Assembly: GCA_002345575.1 (NCBI GenBank)
Contig: DDVX01000003.1
Span: 62,001-126,000, forward strand
Reading direction: 5' to 3'
From: Stutzerimonas stutzeri
GTDB taxonomy: Bacteria > Pseudomonadota > Gammaproteobacteria > Pseudomonadales > Pseudomonadaceae
Length of the DNA stretch: 64,000 nt
In this document: piece by piece, positions 43,345 to 52,684 of the stretch
How the letters are laid out: every line of letters begins with the position of its first letter
How positions within the stretch are numbered: position 1 is the stretch's first letter
Position numbers and translations under genes: made by a program
The notes under the pieces: model-generated
What the model saw: only the letters and a program-made list of their open reading frames with translations
Database searches by the model: none
Told to the model about the DNA's origin: nothing

Positions 43345-46194
43345 TCAGCCGGCGACCAGGACGCGGATCGCTTCCAGGCGCAGGGCGGCTTTCTCCAGCA
43401 TGGCCAGGCCCTCTTCGCGCTGCCTGCGCAGGGCTTCGATCTCGCTGTCACGCACGCTCGGGTTGATCGCTTGCAAGGCCGTGAGACGCGCCAGCTCCTC
43501 GTCCAGGCTGGCCTGAAGCCGGCGCTGAGCGGCAACGACGCGTTCGGTATGGCGCGGCGCAATTTTCGCTTCGGCACTGCTGATCTGTGCCGCCAGCACA
43601 TCGCGTTGAGCCTGGACGAACTTGTTGGCGCTGGCCCGCGGTACGCTTTCCAGCTGGTCGTTCAGAGTTTCGAAGGCAACCTTCGCCGCCAGATCGTTAC
43701 CGTTGGCATCCAGCAGGCAGCGCAGTGCCAGAGGTGGCAGAAAGCGGCTGAGTTGCAATGCGCGTGGCGCCACTACTTCGCTGACAAACAGCAGTTCTAG
43801 CAATACCGTGCCGGGCTTGAGAGCCTTGTTCTTGATCAGGGCCACCGCGGTATTGCCCATGGAGCCGGACAACACCAGATCCATGCCGCCCTGCACCATG
43901 GGGTGTTCCCAAGTGAGGAACTGCATGTCTTCGCGGGCAAGTGCCTGCTCGCGGTCGTAGGTAATGGTTACGGCTTCGTCGTCGCCGAGCGGGAAGCTGG
44001 CATCCAGCATCTTCTCGCTGGGACGCAGGATCAGGGCGTTCTCGGAGTGGTCTTCGCTGTCGATGCCGAAGGCGTCGAACAGCTCTTCCATGTAGATCGG
44101 CAGGGCGTACTGATCGTCTTGTTCCTCGATCGCTTCGACCAGCGCCGCGCCCTGTTCGCCACCGCCGGAGTTGAGTTCCAGTAGGCGATCACGGCCGGCA
44201 TGCAGTTCGGCTTCCAGGCGCTCACGCTCGGCGCGGGCTTCGTCGATGAGCTTGGCGAACTCCTCGTCGTCACCTTCCTCCAGCTGACTCAGCAGACGTG
44301 TGCCGAACATGTACTGCAATGCGTTGCCGGTGGGGCAGGTGTTGAGGAAGGCATTTAGTGCCTGGTGGTACCACTGGAACAGGCGCTCCTGCGGACTGGT
44401 TTCCAGATAGGGCACGTGTAGCTGGATGACATGTTGCTGGCCAATACGGTCGAGGCGGCCGATGCGTTGTTCGAGCAGGTCCGGGTGCGCTGGTAGATCG
44501 AACAGCACCAAGTGGTGGGCGAACTGGAAGTTGCGGCCCTCACTGCCGATTTCCGAGCAGATCAGCACCTGCGCGCCGAACTCTTCGTCGGCGAAGTAGG
44601 CGGCGGCGCGGTCACGTTCGAGAATGCTCATGCCTTCATGGAACACCGTGGCCGGAATCCCGGAGCGCACGCGTAGGGCATCTTCCAGATCCAGCGCCGT
44701 CTCGGCGTGTGCACAGATGACCAGCACCTTGAATTTCTTCAGCATTTTCAGAGTGTCGATCAACCACTCCACACGTGGGTCGAAGGTCCACCAGCGATTC
44801 TGCGTATCGGGCTCGTCCTGCTGGTTCTGGAAGGCGACTTCCGGATACAGCTCGGCGTGATCACCTAGCGGCAGTTCCAGATATTCGGCCGGGCAGGGCA
44901 GCGGATAGGGGTGCAGCTGGCGCTCGGGGAAACCACGTACAGCGGCACGAGTATTGCGGAACAGCAGGCGCCCGGTGCCGTGGCGGTCGAGCAATTCGCG
45001 GATCAGCCGGCTGCTGGCGTCGATGTCGCCGTCAGTAGCGGCGGCCAGCAGGGCCTCGCCCTCGGCACCCAGGAATTCGTGAATAGTCTGGTGTGCGCGC
45101 TCGGATAGGCGGCCCTCGTCGAGTAGCTCCTGCACCGCCTCGGCCACCGGCTGGTAACTGGTGCTTTCGGCGCGGAAGGCTTCGAGGTCGTGGAAGCGAT
45201 TGGGGTCGAGCAGGCGCAGACGGGCGAAGTGGCTTTCCTGTCCGAGCTGCTCGGGCGTTGCGGTGAGCAGCAGAACGCCGGGAATCACTTCGGCCAGTTG
45301 TTCGACCAGCTGATACTGGGGGCTGGCACCGTCCGGGTGCCAGACCAGGTGATGCGCCTCGTCCACCACCAGCAGATCCCAGCCAGCGGCAAAGGCGGCG
45401 TCTTGGGCGCGCTCGTCTTCCTTCAACCACTCCAGCGATACCAGTGCCAGCTGAGTGTCTTCAAAGGGGTTGCTGGCATCGCTCTCGATGAAACGTTCGT
45501 CGTCGAACAGGGCGACTTCCAGGTTGAAGCGACGGCGCATTTCCACCAGCCACTGATGCTGGAGGTTTTCCGGCACCAGAATCAGCACGCGACGAGCGCG
45601 ACCGGTGAGCAACTGGCGGTGAATCACCAGGCCTGCTTCGATGGTCTTGCCAAGGCCCACTTCATCGGCCAGCAATACCCGCGGCGCGATACGGTCCGCG
45701 ACTTCCCGGGCGATATGCAACTGGTGCGCGATGGGTTGCGCACGCACGCCGCCCAGGCCCCATAACGAGGAGGTCAGTTGTTTGCTCTGGTTTTCCAGCG
45801 TGTGGTAGCGCAGCTTGAACCAGTTCAAAGGGTCGATCTGCCCGGCGAACAGGCGGTCGCTGGCCAGGCGGAACTGGATGAAGTTGGACAGCTGGGTTTC
45901 CGGCAGGGTACGGGCTTCGTTCTGCGCGGTCAGGCCGTGATAAACCAGCAAGCCATCGACATCGTCGACCTCGCGCACGGTCATCTTCCAGCCTTCGAAA
46001 TGGGTGACTTCATCGCCAGGAACGAAGCGCACCCGAGTCAGTGGGGCACTGCGCGCCGCATATTGACGGGTTTCGCCGGTTGCCGGATAAAGCACGGTGA
46101 GCATCCGCCCGTCGAGCGTCAGGATGGTTCCCAGGCCAAGTTCGGCCTCGCTGTCGCTGATCCAGCGTTGCCCCGGTAGATACTGCTGCGCCAT
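43345..46194 (-). CDS. rapA: RNA polymerase-associated SWI2/SNF2 ATPase RapA
   Basis: Binds core RNA polymerase and promotes recycling from post-termination complexes. It has 949 residues: N-terminal tandem Tudor-like domains (starting QQYLPGQRWISDSEAELG), SNF2 helicase core with Walker A ADEVGLGKTIEAG, DEAH-type LVVDEAHHLVW, ATPEQLGQ, and motifs V/VI QVLICSEIGSEGRNFQFAHH and QRIGRLDRIGQ, then the RapA-specific C-terminal domain. GGGAGG precedes the ATG. The 233-bp upstream region is shared with a divergent gene. Confidence 0.95.
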   Translation of the reverse strand: MAQQYLPGQRWISDSEAELGLGTILTLDGRMLTVLYPATGETRQYAARSAPLTRVRFVPGDEVTHFEGWKMTVREVDDVDGLLVYHGLTAQNEARTLPETQLSNFIQFRLASDRLFAGQIDPLNWFKLRYHTLENQSKQLTSSLWGLGGVRAQPIAHQLHIAREVADRIAPRVLLADEVGLGKTIEAGLVIHRQLLTGRARRVLILVPENLQHQWLVEMRRRFNLEVALFDDERFIESDASNPFEDTQLALVSLEWLKEDERAQDAAFAAGWDLLVVDEAHHLVWHPDGASPQYQLVEQLAEVIPGVLLLTATPEQLGQESHFARLRLLDPNRFHDLEAFRAESTSYQPVAEAVQELLDEGRLSERAHQTIHEFLGAEGEALLAAATDGDIDASSRLIRELLDRHGTGRLLFRNTRAAVRGFPERQLHPYPLPCPAEYLELPLGDHAELYPEVAFQNQQDEPDTQNRWWTFDPRVEWLIDTLKMLKKFKVLVICAHAETALDLEDALRVRSGIPATVFHEGMSILERDRAAAYFADEEFGAQVLICSEIGSEGRNFQFAHHLVLFDLPAHPDLLEQRIGRLDRIGQQHVIQLHVPYLETSPQERLFQWYHQALNAFLNTCPTGNALQYMFGTRLLSQLEEGDDEEFAKLIDEARAERERLEAELHAGRDRLLELNSGGGEQGAALVEAIEEQDDQYALPIYMEELFDAFGIDSEDHSENALILRPSEKMLDASFPLGDDEAVTITYDREQALAREDMQFLTWEHPMVQGGMDLVLSGSMGNTAVALIKNKALKPGTVLLELLFVSEVVAPRALQLSRFLPPLALRCLLDANGNDLAAKVAFETLNDQLESVPRASANKFVQAQRDVLAAQISSAEAKIAPRHTERVVAAQRRLQASLDEELARLTALQAINPSVRDSEIEALRRQREEGLAMLEKAALRLEAIRVLVAG

Positions 46195-46281
46195 GCTGCC
46201 TCCCGCTGTGAAAAAGCGCGCTATGGTAACGGAACACGGTCGTCAGAGCGACGACAGATGCCCACGGAATCAAGGTTATAG

Positions 46282-46315
46282 GTCCGTTTCTACTTCGAGA
46301 TAGGGGTAGTTAAAC
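46282..46315. promoter_or_regulatory. Inverted repeat in the rapA divergent promoter region
   Basis: CCGTTT...AAACGG arms, with an inner CTAC/GTAG pair, lie between rapA and the divergent small gene. Could be an operator or a leader hairpin; nothing known is recognised. Confidence 0.25.
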
Positions 46316-46427
46316 GGAAACAGGCCAAAACCAGTGTAGCCTCGCTGTTAAAGTCGTCCCCGGCCCGGCCGATCAACCGGAGCAGGCAATAGTCAGATAT
46401 GTCGGTCATGCTGCAAGGAGAGCGAAG

Positions 46428-46724
46428 ATGCTGCCAGTCATTCCAGCCGGAGTCGTTCAGGTCAACGCACAGCAGGACGTGGTCAAGCCACGACCCGATA
46501 TTGCACCTGTCACACCGGTGGAGCCGGGCGCCGAGGAAAGCGCGGTGGAACTGGATCGCCGACATCGTCAGGAAGCCGAACAAATGCAGCGCGACGAGCA
46601 GCGTCGGCGTCAGCGTCGCGGTTATACGGCTGAAGAACTGGCCGAAGGCGAGACTGCCGAAGAGGATCAGCAAGCACTTGAGGAACTGCCACGCCAGGGG
46701 CTCTGGGTGGATGTACAAGTCTGA
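46428..46724 (+). CDS. Small charged protein of unknown function
   Basis: A 98-residue soluble protein. The N-terminus (MLPVIPAGVVQVNAQQDVV) is hydrophobic but without a basic start or cleavage site, so it is probably not a signal. The middle is very rich in Glu, Gln and Arg (RRHRQEAEQMQRDEQRRRQRR) and likely a charged single helix; the protein ends LPRQGLWVDVQV. A strong AGGAGAG lies 8 bases before the ATG, supporting translation. Confidence 0.65.
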   Translation: MLPVIPAGVVQVNAQQDVVKPRPDIAPVTPVEPGAEESAVELDRRHRQEAEQMQRDEQRRRQRRGYTAEELAEGETAEEDQQALEELPRQGLWVDVQV

Positions 46725-46771
46725 AACAGTATTATTGAACGTACTTGGCAGCCGGAACGCGAGTCACTCTT

Positions 46772-46936
46772 ATGAGTAGTGAAGTAAAGCTGATCGATTT
46801 CAGCGCAGAACGTGAAAAGCGTATCCACGACATCAAGGACAAACGCCTTGAAGAGATGCGCCAGGCTTTCGAGCAGGCGTTGCCGCTGGGCAAGCCGAAG
46901 AAGAAGGCTAAGGGCAAGTCGAAGAAGCGCCCTTAG
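46772..46936 (+). CDS. Small basic protein with lysine-rich tail
   Basis: A 54-residue protein: MSSEVKLIDFSAEREKRIHDI, then a charged helix (RLEEMRQAFEQAL), ending in KKKAKGKSKKRP. The tail suggests nucleic-acid or ribosome binding; no family is recognised. It lies 47 bp after the previous small gene on the same strand. Start at 46772 was chosen over an in-frame TTG at 46745. Confidence 0.6.
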   Translation: MSSEVKLIDFSAEREKRIHDIKDKRLEEMRQAFEQALPLGKPKKKAKGKSKKRP

Positions 46937-47029
46937 AGCACCGTCCCCTCGCAATTTCCCTCCAGATACCCCTGTTTTCTTGATCCAGGTCAGCTTGCGT
47001 GGCCCCTGTGCGCCTAGCTTTCGCGGCTA

Positions 47030-47043
47030 TTGATATCGGTCAA
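47030..47043 (+). promoter_or_regulatory. Anr/FNR-like box upstream of the 36-residue membrane protein
   Basis: TTGAT-ATCG-GTCAA matches the Pseudomonas Anr/FNR consensus TTGAT-N4-ATCAA at 9 of 10 positions. Its centre (47036.5) lies 41.5 bp before position 47078, with a TACCTT hexamer at 47065-47070 as a possible -10, i.e. class II activator spacing. A weaker second site, TTGATCCAGGTCAG, is at 46980-46993. Binding is predicted, not shown. Confidence 0.6.
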
Positions 47044-47110
47044 TTTTTTATCCCGTCAGCGAGGTACCTTGAAGCCATCAGACAGTACAACGGCTTGGAG
47101 GAAGGTAATC

Positions 47111-47221
47111 ATGTTCGTCGATAATGTGGTGCTCGCTGGGGTTGTCACAGTCGGCCTGATGGTCGTCTTCTTGGGGGGCTTCGGATATTTCATCTGGCAG
47201 GACGCGCAAAAGAAGCGTTGA
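47111..47221 (+). CDS. 36-residue single-pass membrane protein
   Basis: MFVDNVVLAGVVTVGLMVVF followed by a short segment ending FIWQDAQKKR: one hydrophobic helix of about 22 residues with a basic C-terminal end, so probably N-out/C-in. GGAGGAAGG lies about 6 bases upstream, an ideal Shine-Dalgarno, and a strong terminator follows, which supports a real gene. The upstream Anr-like box suggests induction at low oxygen; the size recalls small respiratory oxidase subunits of the CcoQ kind, but no family can be assigned. Confidence 0.7.
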   Translation: MFVDNVVLAGVVTVGLMVVFLGGFGYFIWQDAQKKR

Positions 47222-47254
47222 TTCGGCTAGTGCAACAGAGCACGCAAGGCATTT

Positions 47255-47281
47255 GGGCGACTTAGGTCGCCCTTTTTTTTG
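47255..47281 (+). terminator. Rho-independent terminator after the 36-residue gene
   Basis: GGGCGAC (47255-47261), loop TTAG, GTCGCCC (47266-47272), then eight T. A textbook intrinsic terminator 33 bp after the stop. Confidence 0.92.
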
Positions 47282-47388
47282 CTCTTTTTCTGACGTGCCC
47301 GATACGGGAGGCATCGCTCAACAGGCAACGGGCTATCAGAAAGCCACGCGGTTGAAGAGGCTTCAACCGCGAACGCGATATTCAGCGA

Positions 47389-47859
47389 TCAACCGAAGTT
47401 GATCGGCGGCAACTCCTTCAGTTCAACGCTTTGCGCGCGGCGTGGCGCCAGGACTTCGGCTACGCCCTCGACAACCTGCTCATCATTCTGGTTGAACACG
47501 TTGGTGGCAATACGCACGCGGTGCTTCGGCAGTTTTTCCAGGATTTCCAGACGCACGGTGAGGGTGTCACCAAGCTTTACCGGGCGGGTAAAGCTCATGG
47601 TTTGGCCCAGGTAGATGGTGCCTGGGCCCGGCAGGGTGCAGGCGACTGCTGCGCTGATCAGCGCACCGCTGAACATGCCGTGGGCGATGCGCTCCTTGAA
47701 CGGCGTTGCGGCGGCGTACTCGGCATCTAGGTGCACCGGATTGCGGTCGCCCGACATGGCTGCGAACAGCTGGATATCCCGTTCCTCGACGGATTTCTCA
47801 TAGCTGGCAGTCTGACCGACTTCCAGAGCGGTATAGGGCGTGTTGCTGATGGTGGTCAT
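47389..47859 (-). CDS. phaJ1: (R)-specific enoyl-CoA hydratase PhaJ1
   Basis: MaoC-like hydratase that adds water to trans-2-enoyl-CoA to give (R)-3-hydroxyacyl-CoA, linking beta-oxidation to polyhydroxyalkanoate precursors. It has 156 residues: hotdog fold with the hydratase-2 motif MSGDRNPVHLDAEYAAATPFKERIAHGM (catalytic Asp and His) and PGPGTIYLGQ; closely resembles P. aeruginosa PhaJ1, which takes short chains. Start MTTISNTPY at 47859 was chosen over the longer frame to 47934. fadD genes lie nearby, as in P. aeruginosa. Confidence 0.92.
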   Translation of the reverse strand: MTTISNTPYTALEVGQTASYEKSVEERDIQLFAAMSGDRNPVHLDAEYAAATPFKERIAHGMFSGALISAAVACTLPGPGTIYLGQTMSFTRPVKLGDTLTVRLEILEKLPKHRVRIATNVFNQNDEQVVEGVAEVLAPRRAQSVELKELPPINFG

Positions 47860-48045
47860 CAAGTTTCCTCGGATGTAGGGCGGTCGCTGGCGGCGGTTGC
47901 CCACCGGTTCCGTAAAGCCTGTGCGTGGCGCCAATGCGACCGCAGCACAAACCTGGCGGTCGCATTCTAGAGGCCGGCTGCGATCTTGTCGCCAAACCGG
48001 CCTCGCTAAATCCGTGTTCGGCTGCCGTTAGGCAGTTGTCGCGTG

Positions 48046-48660
48046 TCAGATCAGCCCTTCCGCCTGCATGGCTGTCCGAACCGCGGGCCGCTCGGCCACG
48101 CGTGCGGCATAGGCCTGCAGTGGTGCGAGGCTATCGAGATTGACACCCGCGCGTCGCGCCCAGGTCGTGGTGACATATAGGTAGGCGTCAGCAACGGTGA
48201 AGTCGTCCCCCGTGAGGTAGCGACGCCCCTCAAGCTGGCCAGAAACCCAGCTGAACTTGCGCACCAGCGTGGCAATGAATGCGGCCCGAGCCTTTTCATC
48301 CATTGCCTGGCTGAGCCGTGGGTTGAACAGCGGCACGAATGACTTGTGCAGTTCGGCGGAGGCATAGCTCTGCCATTCCAGTACCCGGTAGCGGGGCAAG
48401 CCTGCAGCGGGTAACAGATCCTCGCGCCCGGCTTTTTCCGCGATGTATTGCGCGATCACTGCGCCCTCGGTTATCCGCGTGCCGTCCTCCAGCTCCAGCA
48501 GCGGTACCGCGCCTTTGTCGTTGATGCCGTAGTAATCCCCGCCATCCTCTGTCTGGTGCGTCATCAGGTCGACCTTGACCAGGCTGTACGGCTGTTCGGT
48601 TTCGCATAGCAGGATGTGTGGCGCGAGCGAGCAGGCGCCAGGCTTGTAGTACAGCTTCAT
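48046..48660 (-). CDS. Glutathione S-transferase, beta-class-like
   Basis: A 204-residue GST. The N-terminal thioredoxin-like domain begins MKLYYKPGACSLAPHILL, with the beta-class Cys at position 10 and the cis-Pro in KGAVPLLELEDG; the glutathione-binding segment is ITEGAVIAQYIAE. The C-terminal helical domain carries LTGDDFTVADAYLYV, the conserved Asp N-cap. Natural substrate unknown. It lies between phaJ1 and fadD2 but is not obviously linked to fatty acid metabolism. Confidence 0.9.
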   Translation of the reverse strand: MKLYYKPGACSLAPHILLCETEQPYSLVKVDLMTHQTEDGGDYYGINDKGAVPLLELEDGTRITEGAVIAQYIAEKAGREDLLPAAGLPRYRVLEWQSYASAELHKSFVPLFNPRLSQAMDEKARAAFIATLVRKFSWVSGQLEGRRYLTGDDFTVADAYLYVTTTWARRAGVNLDSLAPLQAYAARVAERPAVRTAMQAEGLI

Positions 48661-48892
48661 GGATATTCCTCGTCGAAGGGGGAGGTGACTCTATTACCTG
48701 GCAGCAAACGGATGAACATACGAATCTGCAGTTCAGCTTTGAATATTACGTATAGCTGACAGGCCGGGGTGCAGCGCCAGGCTAGATGAAAGATTCACGG
48801 CAGTGATTTGCCTACCGCGAGCCTGTTATGCCGTACGGCTTAGCTGCTAAGTTCGGTGTCGTCCACTTTCAGGTAAAAGAGGCCAATAACAA

Positions 48893-50581
48893 ATGCAACC
48901 TGACTTCTGGAATGACAAACGCCCCGCGGGCGTACCCAACGAGGTAGATATGGGCGGCTTCCGCTCGGTGGTGGAGGTGTTCGAGCGCTCCTGCAAGACG
49001 CACGCACACCGCCCGGCGTTCAGCAATATGGGCGTGACGCTGACCTATGCGGAGCTGGACCGCCACTCCGCAGCTTTTGCCGCCTGGCTGCAGAAGCATA
49101 CGGACCTAAAGCCCGGTGATCGCATTGCGGTGCAAATGCCCAACCTGCTGCAATACCCAATTGCCGTTTTTGGTGCTTTGCGTGCGGGATTGGTGGTGGT
49201 CAACACCAACCCGCTATATACCGCCCGCGAAATGCGCCACCAGTTCCAGAACTCTGGAGCGCGTGGGCTCGTCTACCTCAACACCTTCGGTAAGCTGGTA
49301 CAGGACGTACTACCCGATACCGATATCGCATGTCTCATCGAGGCGCGTATCGGTGACATGCTCCCGGCGCTCAAGGGCATGGTGATCAACGCGGCCGTCA
49401 AACATCTGAAGAAAATGGTGCCTGAATACAGTCTGCCGCAGGCTGTATCGTTCAAACAGGCATTGCGCGAAGGCGCGCGTCACAGCCCGGCTCCGGTCGC
49501 GCTCGGCCTGGACGATATCGCCGTGCTGCAATACACCGGCGGTACTACCGGTGCGGCCAAGGGCGCCATGCTCACCCACGGCAACCTGGTGGGTAATATG
49601 CGGCAGGTACATGCCGTCATGCGGCAACTCGACGAGCATGGCCAGGCCATCGTCAAGGATGGTCAGGAGATAATGATCGCGCCATTACCGCTCTATCATA
49701 TCTACGCCTTCACGGTTAACTGCATGTGCATGATGGTGACGGGCAATCACAATGTGCTCATTACCAATCCGCGCGATATCGATGGCTTCGTCAAGGAGCT
49801 GCGGCGCTGGAGGTTCACCGCCTTTCTCGGCCTCAACACCTTGTTCGTGGCGCTGATGGCCCATCGTGACTTCAGCAAGCTCGACTTCTCCGGGCTGAAA
49901 ACCACCAATTCCGGCGGGACCGCGCTGGTATCTGCCGTGGCCGAGCGGTGGCAGGGCATCACCGGCTGCCAGGTGCTCGAAGGCTATGGTCTTACCGAAA
50001 CCTCGCCAGTGGTCTGCGCCAACCCTTATGGCGGTATGGCGCGTACCGGCACTGTCGGCCTGCCGGTACCGGGCACGTTACTCAAGGTGATTGACGACAA
50101 CGGGAACGAGCTGCCCCTCGGCACCCGCGGCGAGCTGTGCATCAAGGGTCCGCAGGTCATGAAAGGCTACTGGCAGCGTCCGGAAGCCACTGCCGAGGTA
50201 CTCGATGATGAAGGTTGGCTGAAAACCGGTGATATCGCAGTGATCGACGAGGACGGCTTTGTGCGCATCGTCGACCGCAAGAAGGATCTCATCATCGTCT
50301 CGGGCTTTAACGTCTATCCCAACGAAGTCGAGGATGTCGTCATGGCACATCCCAAGGTCTCTGCGTGCGCGGCGATTGGCGTGCCGGACGAGAAAACCGG
50401 AGAGGCGGTCCGGCTGTTCGTGGTGCGCAGCGACAGCAGCCTCACGGTGGAAGAACTGCAAGCCTATTGCCGGGAAAACCTGACTGGCTACAAGGTGCCG
50501 AGGCAGCTGATCTTCCGTGATTCATTGCCGATGACAGCGGTCGGGAAAATCCTTCGCCGGGAGCTGCGCGACCAGGCTTGA
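48893..50581 (+). CDS. fadD2: Long-chain fatty acid-CoA ligase FadD2
   Basis: Activates fatty acids to acyl-CoA using ATP at the inner membrane, feeding beta-oxidation. It has 562 residues: AMP-binding motif YTGGTTGAAKGAM, GYGLTETSP, and motif YLKTGDIA-like WLKTGDIAVIDEDGF, then the catalytic Lys in TAVGKILRREL. It begins MQPDFWNDKRPAGVP, like P. aeruginosa FadD2, and lies just before fadD1 in the same orientation. The Shine-Dalgarno is weak (AAAAGAGG). A strong hairpin follows. Confidence 0.93.
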   Translation: MQPDFWNDKRPAGVPNEVDMGGFRSVVEVFERSCKTHAHRPAFSNMGVTLTYAELDRHSAAFAAWLQKHTDLKPGDRIAVQMPNLLQYPIAVFGALRAGLVVVNTNPLYTAREMRHQFQNSGARGLVYLNTFGKLVQDVLPDTDIACLIEARIGDMLPALKGMVINAAVKHLKKMVPEYSLPQAVSFKQALREGARHSPAPVALGLDDIAVLQYTGGTTGAAKGAMLTHGNLVGNMRQVHAVMRQLDEHGQAIVKDGQEIMIAPLPLYHIYAFTVNCMCMMVTGNHNVLITNPRDIDGFVKELRRWRFTAFLGLNTLFVALMAHRDFSKLDFSGLKTTNSGGTALVSAVAERWQGITGCQVLEGYGLTETSPVVCANPYGGMARTGTVGLPVPGTLLKVIDDNGNELPLGTRGELCIKGPQVMKGYWQRPEATAEVLDDEGWLKTGDIAVIDEDGFVRIVDRKKDLIIVSGFNVYPNEVEDVVMAHPKVSACAAIGVPDEKTGEAVRLFVVRSDSSLTVEELQAYCRENLTGYKVPRQLIFRDSLPMTAVGKILRRELRDQA

Positions 50582-50598
50582 AGCGCTTTTATGGCGTT

Positions 50599-50633
50599 GC
50601 CAGTCACCCGGGGGGAGGGTGACTGGCTTCTTG
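50599..50633 (+). terminator. Terminator between fadD2 and fadD1
   Basis: An 11-bp perfect stem GCCAGTCACCC (50599-50609) / GGGTGACTGGC (50617-50627), loop GGGGGGA, followed by TTCTTGTT. It suggests that fadD1 has its own promoter in the 165 bp that follow. Confidence 0.85.
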
Positions 50634-50797
50634 TTACTGGTCACTTTATGTCGTTTTTCTCTGTTCCGGACGCTGTTCGGCCAGTTTTAAAGCTGCTAAC
50701 CTCGCCCCACTTTTTGGCCGTTTTACCGGCGCAAAATTAACAAATCACAACAAAATTGCTGCCATGCGCAGAAATGCTGTCGCTTAGGAGTGGGGTC

Positions 50798-52486
50798 ATG
50801 ACCGATAACTTCTGGAAGGATAAATATCCTGTCGGAGTCGAAAGCGAAATCAATTCCGGCGAGTACCAGAACATCCAGGCTGTGCTCCAGCAGTCCTGCG
50901 AGCGCTTTGCTGACAAGCCGGCCTTCAGCAACCTCGGCAAGACCCTTACCTACGGCGAGCTGTACCGGTTGTCCGGTGAGTTCGCCGCCTACCTTCAGCA
51001 ACATACCGATCTGCAGCCGGGCGACCGCATAGCCGTTCAGCTGCCCAATCTGCTGCAATACCCGATCGTCGTGTTCGGTGCCATGCGCGCCGGCCTGATG
51101 GTGGTCAACACCAACCCGCTGTATACCGCGCGGGAAATGGAGCATCAGTTCAACGATGCCGGCGTCAAGGCGCTGATCTGCCTGGCGAACATGGCGCATC
51201 TGGCTGAAAGCGTGTTGCCGAAGACTGGCATCAGGCACGTGATCGTCACTGAAGTCGGCGACATGCTGCCGCCTCTTAAACGCTTGCTGGTCAACGCTGT
51301 GATCAAGCATGTGAAAAAGATGGTGCCGCCCTACACGCTGCCCAAAGCGGTCAAGCTCAACGACGCGTTGGCACTCGGCCGCGGCAAGACTCCGCAGGAG
51401 GCCAATCCGCACAACGACGATATCGCCGTGCTGCAGTACACCGGCGGTACCACCGGCGTGGCCAAGGGTGCGATGCTGACCCACCGCAATATTGTCGCGA
51501 ACATGCTGCAATGCCGGGCGCTGATGGGTTCGAACCTGAACGAGGGCAGCGAGATTCTTATTGCGCCGCTGCCGCTCTATCACATTTACGCCTTCACCTT
51601 TCACTGCATGGCAATGATGCTGATCGGCAATCACAACATCCTCATCACCAACCCGCGCGACCTGCCGGCAATGATCAAGGACCTGTCGAAGTACCGCTTC
51701 ACCGGGTTCGTTGGCCTGAATACCCTGTTCGTGGCGCTGTGCAACAACCAGGATTTCCAGAAACTGGACTTCTCCGGGCTCAAGATCACGCTGTCGGGCG
51801 GCATGGCATTGCAACTGGCCGCTGCCGAGCGTTGGAAGCAAGTTACCGGCTGCGCTATCTGCGAAGGCTACGGCTTGACCGAAACCAGCCCGGCGGCCTC
51901 GGTCAACCCGATCAATAGCATCCAGATCGGCACCATCGGCATTCCGGTGCCTTCGACCCAATTCAAAGTGATCAGCGATGAAGGGCAGGAGCTGGCACTG
52001 GGCGAGATCGGCGAGCTGTGCATCAAGGGCCCACAGGTGATGAAAGGCTACTGGCAGCGCCCTGAAGACACCGCCGAGGTGCTCGATGGCGAAGGCTGGT
52101 TCAGGACCGGTGACATTGGTCTGATTCAGGAAGACGGCTATATCCGCATCGTCGACCGTAAGAAGGACATGATTCTGGTGTCAGGTTTCAACGTCTACCC
52201 CAACGAATTGGAAGACGTGCTGGCCACCCTGCCTGGCGTGCTGCAATGCGCTGCGATTGGCGTGCCGGACGAAAAGTCCGGTGAAGCGATCAAGGTGTTT
52301 ATCGTGGTCAAGCCGGGTGAAAGCCTGACCAAGGAGCAAGTCATGCAGCACATGCATGACAACCTGACCGGTTACAAGCGCCCCAAGCTCGTCGAGTTCC
52401 GCGACAGCCTGCCGACCACCAACGTCGGCAAGATCTTGCGTCGCGAACTGCGTGATGAGGAGTTGCGCAAGCTAGGTAAGAAGTGA
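50798..52486 (+). CDS. fadD1: Long-chain fatty acid-CoA ligase FadD1
   Basis: Paralog of FadD2; 562 residues. AMP-binding YTGGTTGVAKGAM, GYGLTETSPAASVNP, the WFRTGDIGLIQEDGY segment and NVGKILRREL are complete. The N-terminus MTDNFWKDKYPVG matches P. aeruginosa FadD1. Start 50798 (TAGGAG upstream) was preferred to an in-frame codon at 50756. The pair of FadD enzymes differ in chain-length preference in P. aeruginosa. A terminator follows. Confidence 0.93.
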   Translation: MTDNFWKDKYPVGVESEINSGEYQNIQAVLQQSCERFADKPAFSNLGKTLTYGELYRLSGEFAAYLQQHTDLQPGDRIAVQLPNLLQYPIVVFGAMRAGLMVVNTNPLYTAREMEHQFNDAGVKALICLANMAHLAESVLPKTGIRHVIVTEVGDMLPPLKRLLVNAVIKHVKKMVPPYTLPKAVKLNDALALGRGKTPQEANPHNDDIAVLQYTGGTTGVAKGAMLTHRNIVANMLQCRALMGSNLNEGSEILIAPLPLYHIYAFTFHCMAMMLIGNHNILITNPRDLPAMIKDLSKYRFTGFVGLNTLFVALCNNQDFQKLDFSGLKITLSGGMALQLAAAERWKQVTGCAICEGYGLTETSPAASVNPINSIQIGTIGIPVPSTQFKVISDEGQELALGEIGELCIKGPQVMKGYWQRPEDTAEVLDGEGWFRTGDIGLIQEDGYIRIVDRKKDMILVSGFNVYPNELEDVLATLPGVLQCAAIGVPDEKSGEAIKVFIVVKPGESLTKEQVMQHMHDNLTGYKRPKLVEFRDSLPTTNVGKILRRELRDEELRKLGKK

Positions 52487-52548
52487 CCGCGTATCGGCCG
52501 ACTCCTGCCAGCACGCAGGCAGTCGGCTGACTTGGCGGCAACCCCCAG

Positions 52549-52582
52549 CGCCCCGATAACCATCGGGGCGTTGTCGTTTTTA
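52549..52582 (+). terminator. Rho-independent terminator of fadD1
   Basis: CGCCCCGAT (52549-52557), loop AACC, ATCGGGGCG (52562-52570), then TTGTCGTTTTTA. Strong stem and T-rich tail 63 bp after the stop. Confidence 0.88.
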
Positions 52583-52684
52583 CGGCACGGAAAATATTCG
52601 GGCCGGATCATCATTCATGTTGATCCAGGCATCGGGAGAGCGGCTGTAATGCCCGTTCCAGGCGTGTTTTTTGCTGGCGAGCAC

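Noticed and set aside
50723..51961. Minus-strand open frame of 412 codons opposite fadD1
   Set aside because: Antisense shadow; fadD1 on the other strand is fully supported by family motifs.
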